Below, one piece after another: positions 1-6,755 of a stretch of DNA of 7,987 nt. How positions within the stretch are numbered: position 1 is the first letter of the stretch; every line of letters starts with the position of its first letter. Under the pieces are notes generated by a model. The model was given only the letters and a program-made list of their open reading frames with translations, was not told the origin of the DNA and ran no database searches. The DNA is from Deltaproteobacteria bacterium. Its GTDB lineage: Bacteria; Desulfobacterota; DSM-4660; Desulfatiglandales; B25-G16. The translations under genes and the position numbers were made by a program. The stretch spans positions 1 to 7,987 of the forward strand of contig QMLT01000067.1 in NCBI GenBank assembly GCA_003646875.1, given 5' to 3'.

Positions 1-233
1 GTGGCAGTAAATGCTCGTGCCCCACCCATTGATGCACCAATGCATGCGGCCATGGCTGAGTGTTCGGATTCCACCCTGATGTAGTCGAAATCTGCCAATC
101 CTTCAGCCTGCATATTGGCAAGCTCCTCAATGATGGTTGTCTGGGGTGTAATTGGATATGCGGCGACTACCTGTACATCAGAGAGCATTGCACCATATGC
201 CACCGCCACGTTTCCTGTTAATACCTTTCTCAT
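1..233 (-). CDS. porA: 2-oxoacid:ferredoxin oxidoreductase alpha subunit, N-terminal part (partial)
   Basis: Only the first 77 codons are in the window; the gene continues past the left edge. The protein starts MRKVLTGNVAVAYGAMLSDV and carries AYPITPQTTIIEEL (about residues 25-38) and RVESEHSAMAACIGASMGGAR (about 53-73), the conserved pattern of domain I of the pyruvate/2-oxoacid:ferredoxin oxidoreductase alpha chain. In this family the alpha chain, with a thiamine-diphosphate-binding beta chain, decarboxylates a 2-oxoacid with coenzyme A to an acyl-CoA and reduces ferredoxin in the cytoplasm. The ATG at 233 lies 4 bases after the stop of the upstream flavoprotein gene, with a GGAG (241-244) seven bases before it, so the two are probably co-translated. 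The beta subunit is expected just beyond the left edge. Substrate (pyruvate, 2-oxoisovalerate, aryl-2-oxoacid) cannot be read from this fragment; porA is used as the generic symbol. Confidence 0.88.
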   Translation of the reverse strand, partial: MRKVLTGNVAVAYGAMLSDVQVVAAYPITPQTTIIEELANMQAEGLADFDYIRVESEHSAMAACIGASMGGARAFTA

Positions 234-237
234 ATTT

Positions 238-1983
238 CTACTCCATAAATTCCATTTTCATTGCCCCTCGAGGGCATTCATTCACACATATACCGCATCC
301 TTTGCAATAGTCCATATCTGCAATATATCCATAGCCACCTGGATCGACCTTTATGGCATTATCCGGACAAAAGATATAGCAATTTCCACACTCGGTGCAG
401 GAACCGCAATTAAAACAGCGTTGGGCCTCAGAGATTACTTCATCTTGGCAAGGAGATTCGATCACCTCCTGAAAGCCCTTTAATCTTTCCTCTACAGCGA
501 TTCTATTGTTTTTTATCGTTGGGCGGTGATCAAAGTAGAAGGCGTTTATACTGGTATAGTCTATTACCTCTGATGTTGGATTTCTTCTCAAAAATTGCAT
601 TGTCCCCTGTAAACGGCCAGCGCTAATATTTCCCTTCACTCCCCATCTGTACTGATCGAGGCTTTGTTCATTGCCCTTGTTCTTTTCAAGAAATCGGTCA
701 ATGGCTATAGCGGCACGCTTGCCTGAGCCGATAGCATGCGTAACGGTATGGGGAATATCGATAATATCTCCCCCAGCAAAGATCTTCGGGTGGGAAGTTT
801 TTCCCATCGGGTCGGTTGAAACAACTCCTTTTTTCTGTGAGATAAAAGGAGGTAGGTCAGCTACATGAGTAGCCTCTCCTATGGCAATTATTAAGCCATC
901 ACAATCAATATCAAAGGTCTCCCCAGTTGGTAATGGTCGCCTTCGGCCAGAGCCGTCTATATCTCCTAAGGCCATCTTTTCAAGTGTGATACCTGTAATG
1001 TGCTTATTGCCAGATATCGCTTTTGGGGTGGCAAGAAAAAGGAATTGAACACCCTCTTCTCTGGCCATTTCAATCTCCTCCACGTGGGCTGGCATCTCTG
1101 CCTCAGTTCTTCGATAGACAATGGTTACCTCTGCCCCAAGCCTGCGAGAGGATCTGGCACAGTCCATGGCGCTGTTTCCTCCGCCTATGACAGCAATTTT
1201 TTTGCCTATCTTTGGGTTTTTATCAAGGTTAATCTCATGTAAAAATTCAAGGGCATTAAATACTCCTTTCGTATTTATGCCCTCGATACCAAGATGAGTT
1301 TCTTCATAGGCCCCAATAGCGATAAATACAGCATCAAACTGGCTTTCAAGGGAATCCCAGGTGATATCTGTGCCTACCCTTACTCCCATTTTAAACGCTA
1401 TTCCTATATCATACAGTCTGCTGATCTCACCATCAAGAATCGTGTTCGGGAGCCTGTAGGAAGGAATGCCATAACGCATAATACCGCCAGGGCTCTGATT
1501 GGAGTCAAATATAGTAACCATATATCCCATGCGCCTCAAATGGTAGGCAGCGCTCATGCCTGCAGGTCCAGCGCCGACAATAGCAACCTTTTTGTCCTTT
1601 TCTGGTTGGGTAACTGTTATTTTTAGACCACGGGAAAGGGCATAGTCACCAATAAAGCATTCTACTGTATGGATAGATACAGCCTCATCGTGGTCTTTTC
1701 TGTTACATTGCTCCTCACATGTATGGAAACACACCCGACCCATGACAGCAGGGAAAGGGTTTTCGGCCATAATTAATCTCCATGCCTCTTCAAACCGCCC
1801 CTGGCCAGTTAGATACATATAACCAGTAATGTCTTCGCCAGCAGGGCACTGCTGATTACATGGGGAAATACGATCAACAAAATGCGGTTCGGCAAACTTC
1901 CATGTTCCGGTCTTATTAACCAGTCCGGAGGTGGTGGATATTGCACATAATGGGACATTAACCTGTTTTTCAGTGTATTTCAT
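238..1983 (-). CDS. GltD-like NAD(P)/FAD oxidoreductase fused to a PorD-like 2x[4Fe-4S] ferredoxin domain
   Basis: A 581-residue protein. An N-terminal iron-sulfur region of the glutamate synthase small-subunit type has cysteines 42, 46, 85, 89, 93 and 109. An FAD-binding Rossmann motif GAGPAG is at 137-142, the NAD(P)-binding motif GGGNSA at 267-272 followed by VYRRTEAEMPA (289-299), and the second FAD segment around GGD 404-406. After a linker (about 440-515) comes a ferredoxin module: CFNCGSCTECGNCYIFCP (523-540) and CKGCGICVNECP (560-571), giving two complete CxxCxxCxxxCP sites plus two extra cysteines (523, 526). Lying directly before the OFOR alpha gene, in the slot normally held by the small delta (ferredoxin) subunit, it most likely carries electrons between the OFOR and NAD(P)(H). 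The double arginine after the NAD(P) motif hints at NADPH, but this is inference. The ATG at 1983 has a GAGG (1991-1994) seven bases upstream. It is not glutamate synthase itself: no large-subunit gene is present. Confidence 0.9.
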   Translation of the reverse strand: MKYTEKQVNVPLCAISTTSGLVNKTGTWKFAEPHFVDRISPCNQQCPAGEDITGYMYLTGQGRFEEAWRLIMAENPFPAVMGRVCFHTCEEQCNRKDHDEAVSIHTVECFIGDYALSRGLKITVTQPEKDKKVAIVGAGPAGMSAAYHLRRMGYMVTIFDSNQSPGGIMRYGIPSYRLPNTILDGEISRLYDIGIAFKMGVRVGTDITWDSLESQFDAVFIAIGAYEETHLGIEGINTKGVFNALEFLHEINLDKNPKIGKKIAVIGGGNSAMDCARSSRRLGAEVTIVYRRTEAEMPAHVEEIEMAREEGVQFLFLATPKAISGNKHITGITLEKMALGDIDGSGRRRPLPTGETFDIDCDGLIIAIGEATHVADLPPFISQKKGVVSTDPMGKTSHPKIFAGGDIIDIPHTVTHAIGSGKRAAIAIDRFLEKNKGNEQSLDQYRWGVKGNISAGRLQGTMQFLRRNPTSEVIDYTSINAFYFDHRPTIKNNRIAVEERLKGFQEVIESPCQDEVISEAQRCFNCGSCTECGNCYIFCPDNAIKVDPGGYGYIADMDYCKGCGICVNECPRGAMKMEFME

Positions 1984-1990
1984 ATTTAAT

Positions 1991-1994
1991 CCTC
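1991..1994 (-). promoter_or_regulatory. Ribosome binding site of the GltD/PorD fusion gene
   Basis: GAGG on the minus strand, seven bases before the ATG at 1983. It supports this start. The 98-base spacer upstream (1984-2081) is otherwise A/T-rich; I see only a weak 6-bp inverted repeat (CTTTTC/GAAAAG) just after the stop of the hydrolase gene, and no convincing terminator. Confidence 0.55.
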
Positions 1995-2081
1995 AGTATA
2001 AATAACAGATAAGTTAACTTTTTCTTTTTTCCATCGTGAGTGTTTATAGATAGATATCTTTTCTCTGAACCGAAAAGCCTG

Positions 2082-2975
2082 TTAGGGCTCTGTTAAAGGT
2101 AATTTAAATTCCATTCCTGTATGTAAAGGTAAAAATCTTTCTCCCAAGGAACTATAAAGCTTGACCTGTGCCTTAAATCCAGTACAATGTCCAGCGCTTA
2201 TCCATGACACATTCATAGCATCAAGTTCTTTGACAGTTCTACTGATTACATCATCGGCTGCATCCACAAGATGCAGTCCCCCGATGATTGCCTCTATTTT
2301 GCTCACACCGGTTAGCTCTTTAGCATAATTTACAATATTAATAATACCAGCATGGCTGCAACCGGTTATTATGGCAAGACCCTTGTTTTTGATGTTTGCA
2401 ATAATGGAGGTATCGTCAAGCATTAAATCATCTATAATCTTTCCATTTTCAATTGTCTTCAGGGCTAGTCCCACTTTTCCAAAGTCATCGCGCCGTGGCA
2501 CTTCTCCAGTTGTCATAATACCTGGCATAATCATCAAAGGCTCTTTGCTCAGGGAAAGATTTCCGCCGGCTTTTTCAATCTCGTCCCTGGAATCACCCGG
2601 CATAATTCCTACAAGCCTGTGATACGGCTCTGTAATGAAATGCAAACGAAAAATATCTGTGTGGGCAATCACCGGTAGATCTTTTTTCCCGATTTGCCTT
2701 ACCATGTTCGTGATTCCCTGGGTGTGATCATAATGGCAGTGGGTCAATACAACTGCATCAATGATTGATGGGGATATTCCCATTATTTTCATATTGTGTA
2801 ATAGCGCTTCAGAATTTTGCCCTACATCCACAAGAATATTTTTCCTTTTTTTGCCGCTTACCCCTTCAAGCAGAAATGAAACACCATGCTGCCCCAGGTA
2901 TGGACTTTCATAAAGCACGGAGTCCTCTGCGAGAACAGTGATTTTAAGACTGTCTAATCGAGTAAGTTTTTTCAT
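2082..2975 (-). CDS. Metallo-beta-lactamase-fold metal-dependent hydrolase (COG1237-like)
   Basis: A 297-residue cytoplasmic protein with no signal peptide. It shows the metal-binding signature THCHYDHTQG (H79, H81, D83, H84), then GCSHAGI (H208), GGLHL (H235) and GHCTG (H263). This set of histidines and the N-terminal EDSVLYESPYLGQHGVSFLLE-type segment match the superfamily branch annotated as COG1237, which includes archaeal proteins named dihydropterin-ribofuranosylaminobenzene phosphate synthase. Real substrates of most members are unknown, so I assign no reaction. The frame is open up to an ATG at 3029, but that start would place 12 codons inside a palindrome (3004-3037); the ATG at 2975 (MKKLTRLDSLKITVLAEDS) fits the family's N-terminus better, although neither start has a good Shine-Dalgarno. 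It sits between the binding-protein gene and the OFOR electron-transfer gene in the same direction, suggesting a role in the same pathway, for example a thioester or lactone hydrolase (speculative). Confidence 0.85.
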   Translation of the reverse strand: MKKLTRLDSLKITVLAEDSVLYESPYLGQHGVSFLLEGVSGKKRKNILVDVGQNSEALLHNMKIMGISPSIIDAVVLTHCHYDHTQGITNMVRQIGKKDLPVIAHTDIFRLHFITEPYHRLVGIMPGDSRDEIEKAGGNLSLSKEPLMIMPGIMTTGEVPRRDDFGKVGLALKTIENGKIIDDLMLDDTSIIANIKNKGLAIITGCSHAGIINIVNYAKELTGVSKIEAIIGGLHLVDAADDVISRTVKELDAMNVSWISAGHCTGFKAQVKLYSSLGERFLPLHTGMEFKLPLTEP

Positions 2976-3003
2976 ATCTATAAAAACATCTAATACACAT
3001 TTA

Positions 3004-3037
3004 CAGGCCCAATGCCTGCCAGCAGGCATTGGGCCTG
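3004..3037. repeat. Perfect palindrome, 16-bp arms with 2-base loop
   Basis: Arms CAGGCCCAATGCCTGC (3004-3019) and GCAGGCATTGGGCCTG (3022-3037) are exact reverse complements around the loop CA (3020-3021). The element starts 21 bases after the stop of the substrate-binding-protein gene. As RNA it would form a very stable GC-rich hairpin. No U-tract follows immediately on the transcribed strand (the nearest T5 is about 15 bases away), so it is not a classical intrinsic terminator. It may protect the 3' end of the binding-protein message or be one copy of a dispersed palindromic repeat; other copies cannot be checked from this window. Confidence 0.85.
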
Positions 3038-3058
3038 AATAGTTCCGCCTGATCTTTG

Positions 3059-4228
3059 TTAATGGATAGTCACCAGTTTTATTCGAACATTTCTATAACC
3101 AGTCTTCGCCGTAGGATCTTTAGCCACTTTCCAGAGCTCAAAGGTACCGGAAGCGCGGTCACATGTTTCGTTGAATGAAATAGGACCACTGGCGCCATCC
3201 AATTTTATTGTCTCCATGGCATCCCTGATTGCCTTGCCATCATATTTGCCAGCTTTTTTTATTGCCTCGGCAACCACCCAAACTGCGTCATAGGTGGTAT
3301 CACAATAAACCTCTGGCGGCTCTCCGAATTTGTCTTTGTAAGCCCTGGCAAACGTATCATATGCCTTTGTTAATCCTCCAGCAGACCTGGTACCGGCTAA
3401 AAATGCCTTTTCCATGAATTGAGCTGATTTAGGTTCTTTGAACAAGCCCGACCCATAGTTGCCATCACACCCCAACCATGGTATTTTATCCAGGCCTAAA
3501 TCCAATGCCTGCTTAAAAACTATTATTCCATCGTCTGCATAGGTTGAAGCAAAAATGACATCCGGCTTGCTATCCTTGATTTGTTGTAACTGGGTCAAAT
3601 AGTCCTTTTTCTTTTGATCGTAACGTACAGCAGCAACATGTTTTCCCTTCCACCCTTGCGCTTTCAAGATTTTAACAAGGCCTATCTCCAGGCCTTGCCC
3701 GTAGGTATTGTCAAGCACTATGGTGGCCAGTCTTGAAAAACCTTTATCCAGGACAATATCAGCCAATACCTTGGCCTGAAGGTCATCGCGAAGGCAGGTG
3801 CGGAAGAACCATTTTGTCCAGCGCTGCTCAGAGAGTTTGGCGGCAGTAGCCGACGGTGATATTAAAGCCACGTTTTTCCTTGACGCATAGGGCCCACCAG
3901 AGAAAGAGCTACCACTAATCATCGCCCCAACGATGACCTTCACGCCGTTTATATCTATCAGTTTCTTTATTCTTTCCAAACCCTTAGCCGGTTCGCAGTT
4001 ATCGTTTTCTAAAATAAACTCTACATTTTTTCCTAAAAGACCTCCCTGAGCGTTGATCTCTTCAATTGCCAATCGAGCGGCGTTAGCCATTCTATTCCCC
4101 ATAGGGCCAAGGTCTCCTGTGGTAGTCAAAAGAGAACCTATCTTGATTGTGTCGGCCTTTGCAGGTGTCCAAGCTAAGAGTGGCACCATTAATAATAACG
4201 CCATTATTAGTAATAGTTTCTTTCTCAT
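3059..4228 (-). CDS. livK: Branched-chain amino acid ABC transporter substrate-binding protein (LivK-like)
   Basis: A 389-residue exported protein. The first 25 residues form a signal peptide: basic RKK, a leucine-rich core, and a likely signal peptidase I site after AKA (23-25), leaving a mature N-terminus DTIKIGSLLTTTGDLGPMG. There is no lipobox cysteine, so it should be soluble in the periplasm. The rest is a type I periplasmic binding fold (Peripla_BP_6): AARLAIEEINAQGGLLGKNVE (51-71), ISPSATAA (123-130), DNTYGQGLE (173-181), YDAVWVVAEAIKKAG (313-327). It captures the ligand and delivers it to LivH/LivM. The family binds leucine/isoleucine/valine but also amides, urea and aromatic acids, so the ligand is open. 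It is last of the transporter genes, after a 138-base spacer, and has the strongest Shine-Dalgarno in the window, consistent with excess over the membrane parts. The mature protein has five cysteines (78, 145, 254, 309, 356), many for an exported protein. Confidence 0.9.
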   Translation of the reverse strand: MRKKLLLIMALLLMVPLLAWTPAKADTIKIGSLLTTTGDLGPMGNRMANAARLAIEEINAQGGLLGKNVEFILENDNCEPAKGLERIKKLIDINGVKVIVGAMISGSSFSGGPYASRKNVALISPSATAAKLSEQRWTKWFFRTCLRDDLQAKVLADIVLDKGFSRLATIVLDNTYGQGLEIGLVKILKAQGWKGKHVAAVRYDQKKKDYLTQLQQIKDSKPDVIFASTYADDGIIVFKQALDLGLDKIPWLGCDGNYGSGLFKEPKSAQFMEKAFLAGTRSAGGLTKAYDTFARAYKDKFGEPPEVYCDTTYDAVWVVAEAIKKAGKYDGKAIRDAMETIKLDGASGPISFNETCDRASGTFELWKVAKDPTAKTGYRNVRIKLVTIH

Positions 4229-4234
4229 TGTTAT

Positions 4235-4240
4235 CCTCCC
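4235..4240 (-). promoter_or_regulatory. Strong ribosome binding site of the substrate-binding-protein gene
   Basis: GGGAGG on the minus strand, six bases (ATAACA) before the ATG at 4228. It is the best Shine-Dalgarno match seen in this window and fixes the start ahead of the signal peptide. Confidence 0.7.
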
Positions 4241-4260
4241 TCTTCTAAATGTTAATGTTA

Positions 4261-4283
4261 TAGGCTATCATCAATTTAGCCTA
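4261..4283 (-). promoter_or_regulatory. Inverted repeat with possible -10 box in the livF-livK spacer
   Basis: TAGGCTA (4261-4267) and TAGCCTA (4277-4283) are exact reverse complements around a 9-base loop. On the transcribed strand the sequence TATAAC (4257-4262) at its downstream edge resembles a -10 box, about 30 bases before the livK ATG, but no good -35 lies at the right distance. The element could be an operator/promoter for separate livK expression or a hairpin in the leader RNA. The rest of the 138-base spacer (4229-4366) is A/T-rich with two T-runs and no gene. Confidence 0.3.
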
Positions 4284-4366
4284 GAAGAAAAAATGAAAAA
4301 AATTGGACTGTTAAAATCACCCCCTTTCTATGAGATTTGGCAAATAATGTAGCGCCTCTTATTTTT

Positions 4367-5080
4367 TTATAGTCCTAAATATTGCTGCTTTGATCCTTCT
4401 TGAGAAAATAGAAGCTCCGAGTCCCCCTCCATAGCGCAGGTTCCCTCGACCAGAACATAGCCTCGTTTAGATATGCTCAATGCCTTCTTAACATTTTGCT
4501 CAACTATTATTATTGCCATGCCTGCTTCTTTTATCTTTGTGAGCTTAGATAGGATAACCGAACTTGGTTTTGGAGATAATGAGGCTAATGGTTCATCAAG
4601 CAATAAGACTTGTGGCTGCGGCATCATAGCCCTCGCTATTGCCAGCATCTGCCTTTCCCCACCACTCAGGTTACCTGCAAGAGAATTCTTTCTTTCCTCT
4701 AACTCGGGGAACATCTCATATATATCTTTTATTCCAGTCTTAATTGAATTTCTGCCTTTCCTGTGATAGGCCCCCATATCTAAATTCTCTGGTATAGTTA
4801 AGTTTGGAAAGACATTATTAATTTGAGGCACATAACCTATACCTTGATTAATTAATCTATACGAAGCCATGCCTGTAACATCGCGCCCCTGATAAAAGAC
4901 CTGTCCTTGAAATAACCTGGCAAAGCCTAAGAGGCACTTGAGTAAGGTGGATTTTCCACTGCCATTAGGCCCTACAATAGCCACTATCTCACCTTTATCT
5001 ACGGCAATAGATACATTACGGACAATGGCGACATCTCCATACCCAGCTATTATATTTTTCATAATAAGGATAGATGGCAT
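4367..5080 (-). CDS. livF: Branched-chain amino acid ABC transporter ATP-binding protein LivF
   Basis: A 237-residue ABC ATPase that, with LivG, powers the LivHM permease from the cytoplasmic face. Walker A is GPNGSGKST (37-45), Q-loop Q86 in YVPQINNVFPNLT, signature LSGGERQ (138-144), Walker B VLLLDEP (158-164). At the switch position it has VEQN (193-196) rather than a histidine, as is usual for LivF, and it ends in YLGL like the family's YLGG-type tail. These features separate it from LivG. The ATG at 5080 directly follows the livG stop with no spacer; AGGGG eight bases upstream lies inside the end of livG, so the pair is probably translationally coupled. The D-loop region reads LASLSPK where many LivF proteins have LSLGLAP, a mild variation. 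Confidence 0.93.
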   Translation of the reverse strand: MPSILIMKNIIAGYGDVAIVRNVSIAVDKGEIVAIVGPNGSGKSTLLKCLLGFARLFQGQVFYQGRDVTGMASYRLINQGIGYVPQINNVFPNLTIPENLDMGAYHRKGRNSIKTGIKDIYEMFPELEERKNSLAGNLSGGERQMLAIARAMMPQPQVLLLDEPLASLSPKPSSVILSKLTKIKEAGMAIIIVEQNVKKALSISKRGYVLVEGTCAMEGDSELLFSQEGSKQQYLGL

Positions 5081-5845
5081 CTATTCATCCCCTAAATACA
5101 CATGATAAAAGGAAGGGTCTTCTGCCACTTCCGGTGGTTTACCTTCTAATACAATTTTACCCTTATCCATAACATAGACCCAATGGGCAAAGTCAAAGAG
5201 GAGCTCAAGTCTATGCTCTATGATAAAGAAACTCAATCCCGTTTGGCACAAATCCTCAATCCTCTCAAACATGCTCCTGCCTAAATTAGGATTCACACCA
5301 GCGGCTGGTTCATCCAGAAGCAATAATGTTGGAGATGCCATCAGGCCCTTCCCCAATTCCAGTAGCTTACTCTGTCCACCAGATAGTTCTCCTGCCGGTG
5401 ATAATGCTAAATGATCTAATTTTAACAGCCTAAGGATTTCCATAGCCTTTTCAGCCAACTCAATTTCTTTTTTCTGCCAGCTTTTCCTGAAAAAAAGGCT
5501 GAATAATAGTTTGTCGCCCTTGTGTTCTCTTCCAGCTACAAGCATGTTATCTAATACATTAAGCGTTTGGAAAAGCCGAGGAACCTGAAAGGCATATACC
5601 AACCCTAAATCAAAGATTTGGTGAGGAACCAGGTTGGTAATACATCTGTCCTTAAAATAGATATTTCCTTCATCCGCTTGATGAATACCGAGGACAGTGT
5701 TGAACAAAGTGCTTTTTCCGCTGCCATTTGGGCCAACAAGACCCCAGATTTTTCCAGAAGTAATATCAAGGCTTATGCCATTAACGGCGTAAACCCCGCC
5801 AAAATGTTTACTAATCCCCTTTATTTTTAGCAAAATCTCTTCCAT
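5081..5845 (-). CDS. livG: Branched-chain amino acid ABC transporter ATP-binding protein LivG
   Basis: A 254-residue ABC ATPase. Walker A GPNGSGKST (38-46), Q-loop Q87 in YAFQVPRLFQTLNVLDN, signature LSGGQSKLLELGK (154-166), Walker B LLLLDEP (174-180), followed by AAGVNP (181-186), and switch histidine H211 in IIEHRLELL. The AAGxNP element, the FQxPRLFxxLTV-like Q-loop and the C-terminal YLGDE mark it as LivG rather than LivF. After the switch histidine it has RLE where E. coli-type LivG has DM. It begins inside livM: the ATG at 5845 lies 35 bases before the livM stop, in another frame, with GGGAGAG upstream. It couples ATP hydrolysis to substrate import together with LivF. Confidence 0.93.
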   Translation of the reverse strand: MEEILLKIKGISKHFGGVYAVNGISLDITSGKIWGLVGPNGSGKSTLFNTVLGIHQADEGNIYFKDRCITNLVPHQIFDLGLVYAFQVPRLFQTLNVLDNMLVAGREHKGDKLLFSLFFRKSWQKKEIELAEKAMEILRLLKLDHLALSPAGELSGGQSKLLELGKGLMASPTLLLLDEPAAGVNPNLGRSMFERIEDLCQTGLSFFIIEHRLELLFDFAHWVYVMDKGKIVLEGKPPEVAEDPSFYHVYLGDE

Positions 5846-6755
5846 TAAAAATACTCTCTCCCGCTTTTGTCTTCACCTGGCTTTCTTTTAATAACCCTTG
5901 AGGTCTGTAAAGCAAAACCAGAATAATTAATACGCCATATATAATATATTGTAAGTTGCCTGGATCGATAGGTAGCGTCACATAGTCTTTAGCAATGTTT
6001 GCGCCCCTATCAAATAGCTGGACCATGCCTGCTCCTAATAAGGCACCCCAGTTATTGGCTGGCCCCCCTAAAAGGACCATTATCCATATAGTGAAGGTAA
6101 GCATAGGCGCGAACATATAGGGATCAATAAACTGGAGGTATTGCGCAAATAGGCCACCTCCCAATCCTGCTATAGCAGAGCCTAATGCAAATACTTGCGC
6201 CCTGTATTTGGCCCTATTTTTCCCTAATGCCTCAGCAGCCACCTCATCTTCCCTGATAGCCCTAATCACTCTACCATAAGGAGAGTTGGTTAACAATTGA
6301 AGCAGCAGAAAAGAAAGAAATAAACAAACATAGACCAGGGCTATATTGATCGCCATATCAAGCCGAGTAGAAGAGCCAGCAATGGAAATAGCCGGGTAGA
6401 CAGGGGTTCCCCATACACCACCCGCGATCCAACCCTCTGATTTAACTATTATTTTTAAGATTTCTCCAAAGGCTAAAACAACAATAGCAAGATAGTCTTC
6501 TCTCAACTTAAGGGTAGGCAAAGAAACAAAAAAACCAATAATGGCAGAGGCTATAGCACCGGCAATAAGGCAAAGGAAAAAGGGGACATTAATGTTAGAC
6601 AAAAGGGTATAGGTATAAGCGCCAATAAGCACAAAAGCAACCTTACCAAAGTTGGCCAATCCAGCAAATCCAAACTCTATATTCAGGCTCAAAGAAAATA
6701 TACTGAAAATGCCAACGAGGACAATAAAGTCAAGAATATATACTAATGGATCCAA
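5811..6755 (-). CDS. livM: Branched-chain amino acid ABC transporter permease LivM
   Basis: A 314-residue inner-membrane permease with strongly hydrophobic segments throughout, beginning near residues 5-25, 38-53, 58-80 and ending near 265-285. Family marks are SLNIEFGFAGLANFGKVAF (22-41), LKLREDYLAIVVLAFGEI (82-99), the cytoplasmic coupling loop GRVIRAIREDEVAAEALGKN (161-180) that contacts the ATPases, and the end pattern YGVLIILVLLYRPQGLL (273-289). It starts with TTG at 6755, immediately after the livH stop; no in-frame ATG precedes the conserved segments, and AGGAG (6763-6767) seven bases upstream supports the TTG. The last 35 bases overlap livG. With LivH it forms the transmembrane pore. 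A charged tail (about 290-314) follows the last helix. Confidence 0.92.
   Translation of the reverse strand: MDPLVYILDFIVLVGIFSIFSLSLNIEFGFAGLANFGKVAFVLIGAYTYTLLSNINVPFFLCLIAGAIASAIIGFFVSLPTLKLREDYLAIVVLAFGEILKIIVKSEGWIAGGVWGTPVYPAISIAGSSTRLDMAINIALVYVCLFLSFLLLQLLTNSPYGRVIRAIREDEVAAEALGKNRAKYRAQVFALGSAIAGLGGGLFAQYLQFIDPYMFAPMLTFTIWIMVLLGGPANNWGALLGAGMVQLFDRGANIAKDYVTLPIDPGNLQYIIYGVLIILVLLYRPQGLLKESQVKTKAGESIFNGRDFAKNKGD

Noticed and set aside
115..483. Plus-strand open frame of 122 codons
   Set aside because: It lies opposite the strongly supported OFOR alpha and flavoprotein genes and has no recognisable motif or ribosome binding site; it is a shadow frame.
238..1983. Glutamate synthase small subunit (gltD)
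   Set aside because: The core is GltD-like, but the C-terminal double-cubane ferredoxin domain, the OFOR neighbour and the absence of a glutamate synthase large subunit argue for OFOR-linked electron transfer.
2976..3029. N-terminal extension of the hydrolase to an ATG at 3029
   Set aside because: The first 12 codons fall inside the palindrome at 3004-3037, encode an atypical cysteine-containing peptide and are not expected for the family; the ATG at 2975 fits the conserved N-terminus.
3004..3037. Intrinsic (rho-independent) terminator after livK
   Set aside because: The stem is strong but no U-tract follows directly on the transcribed strand, so it is listed as a palindrome instead.
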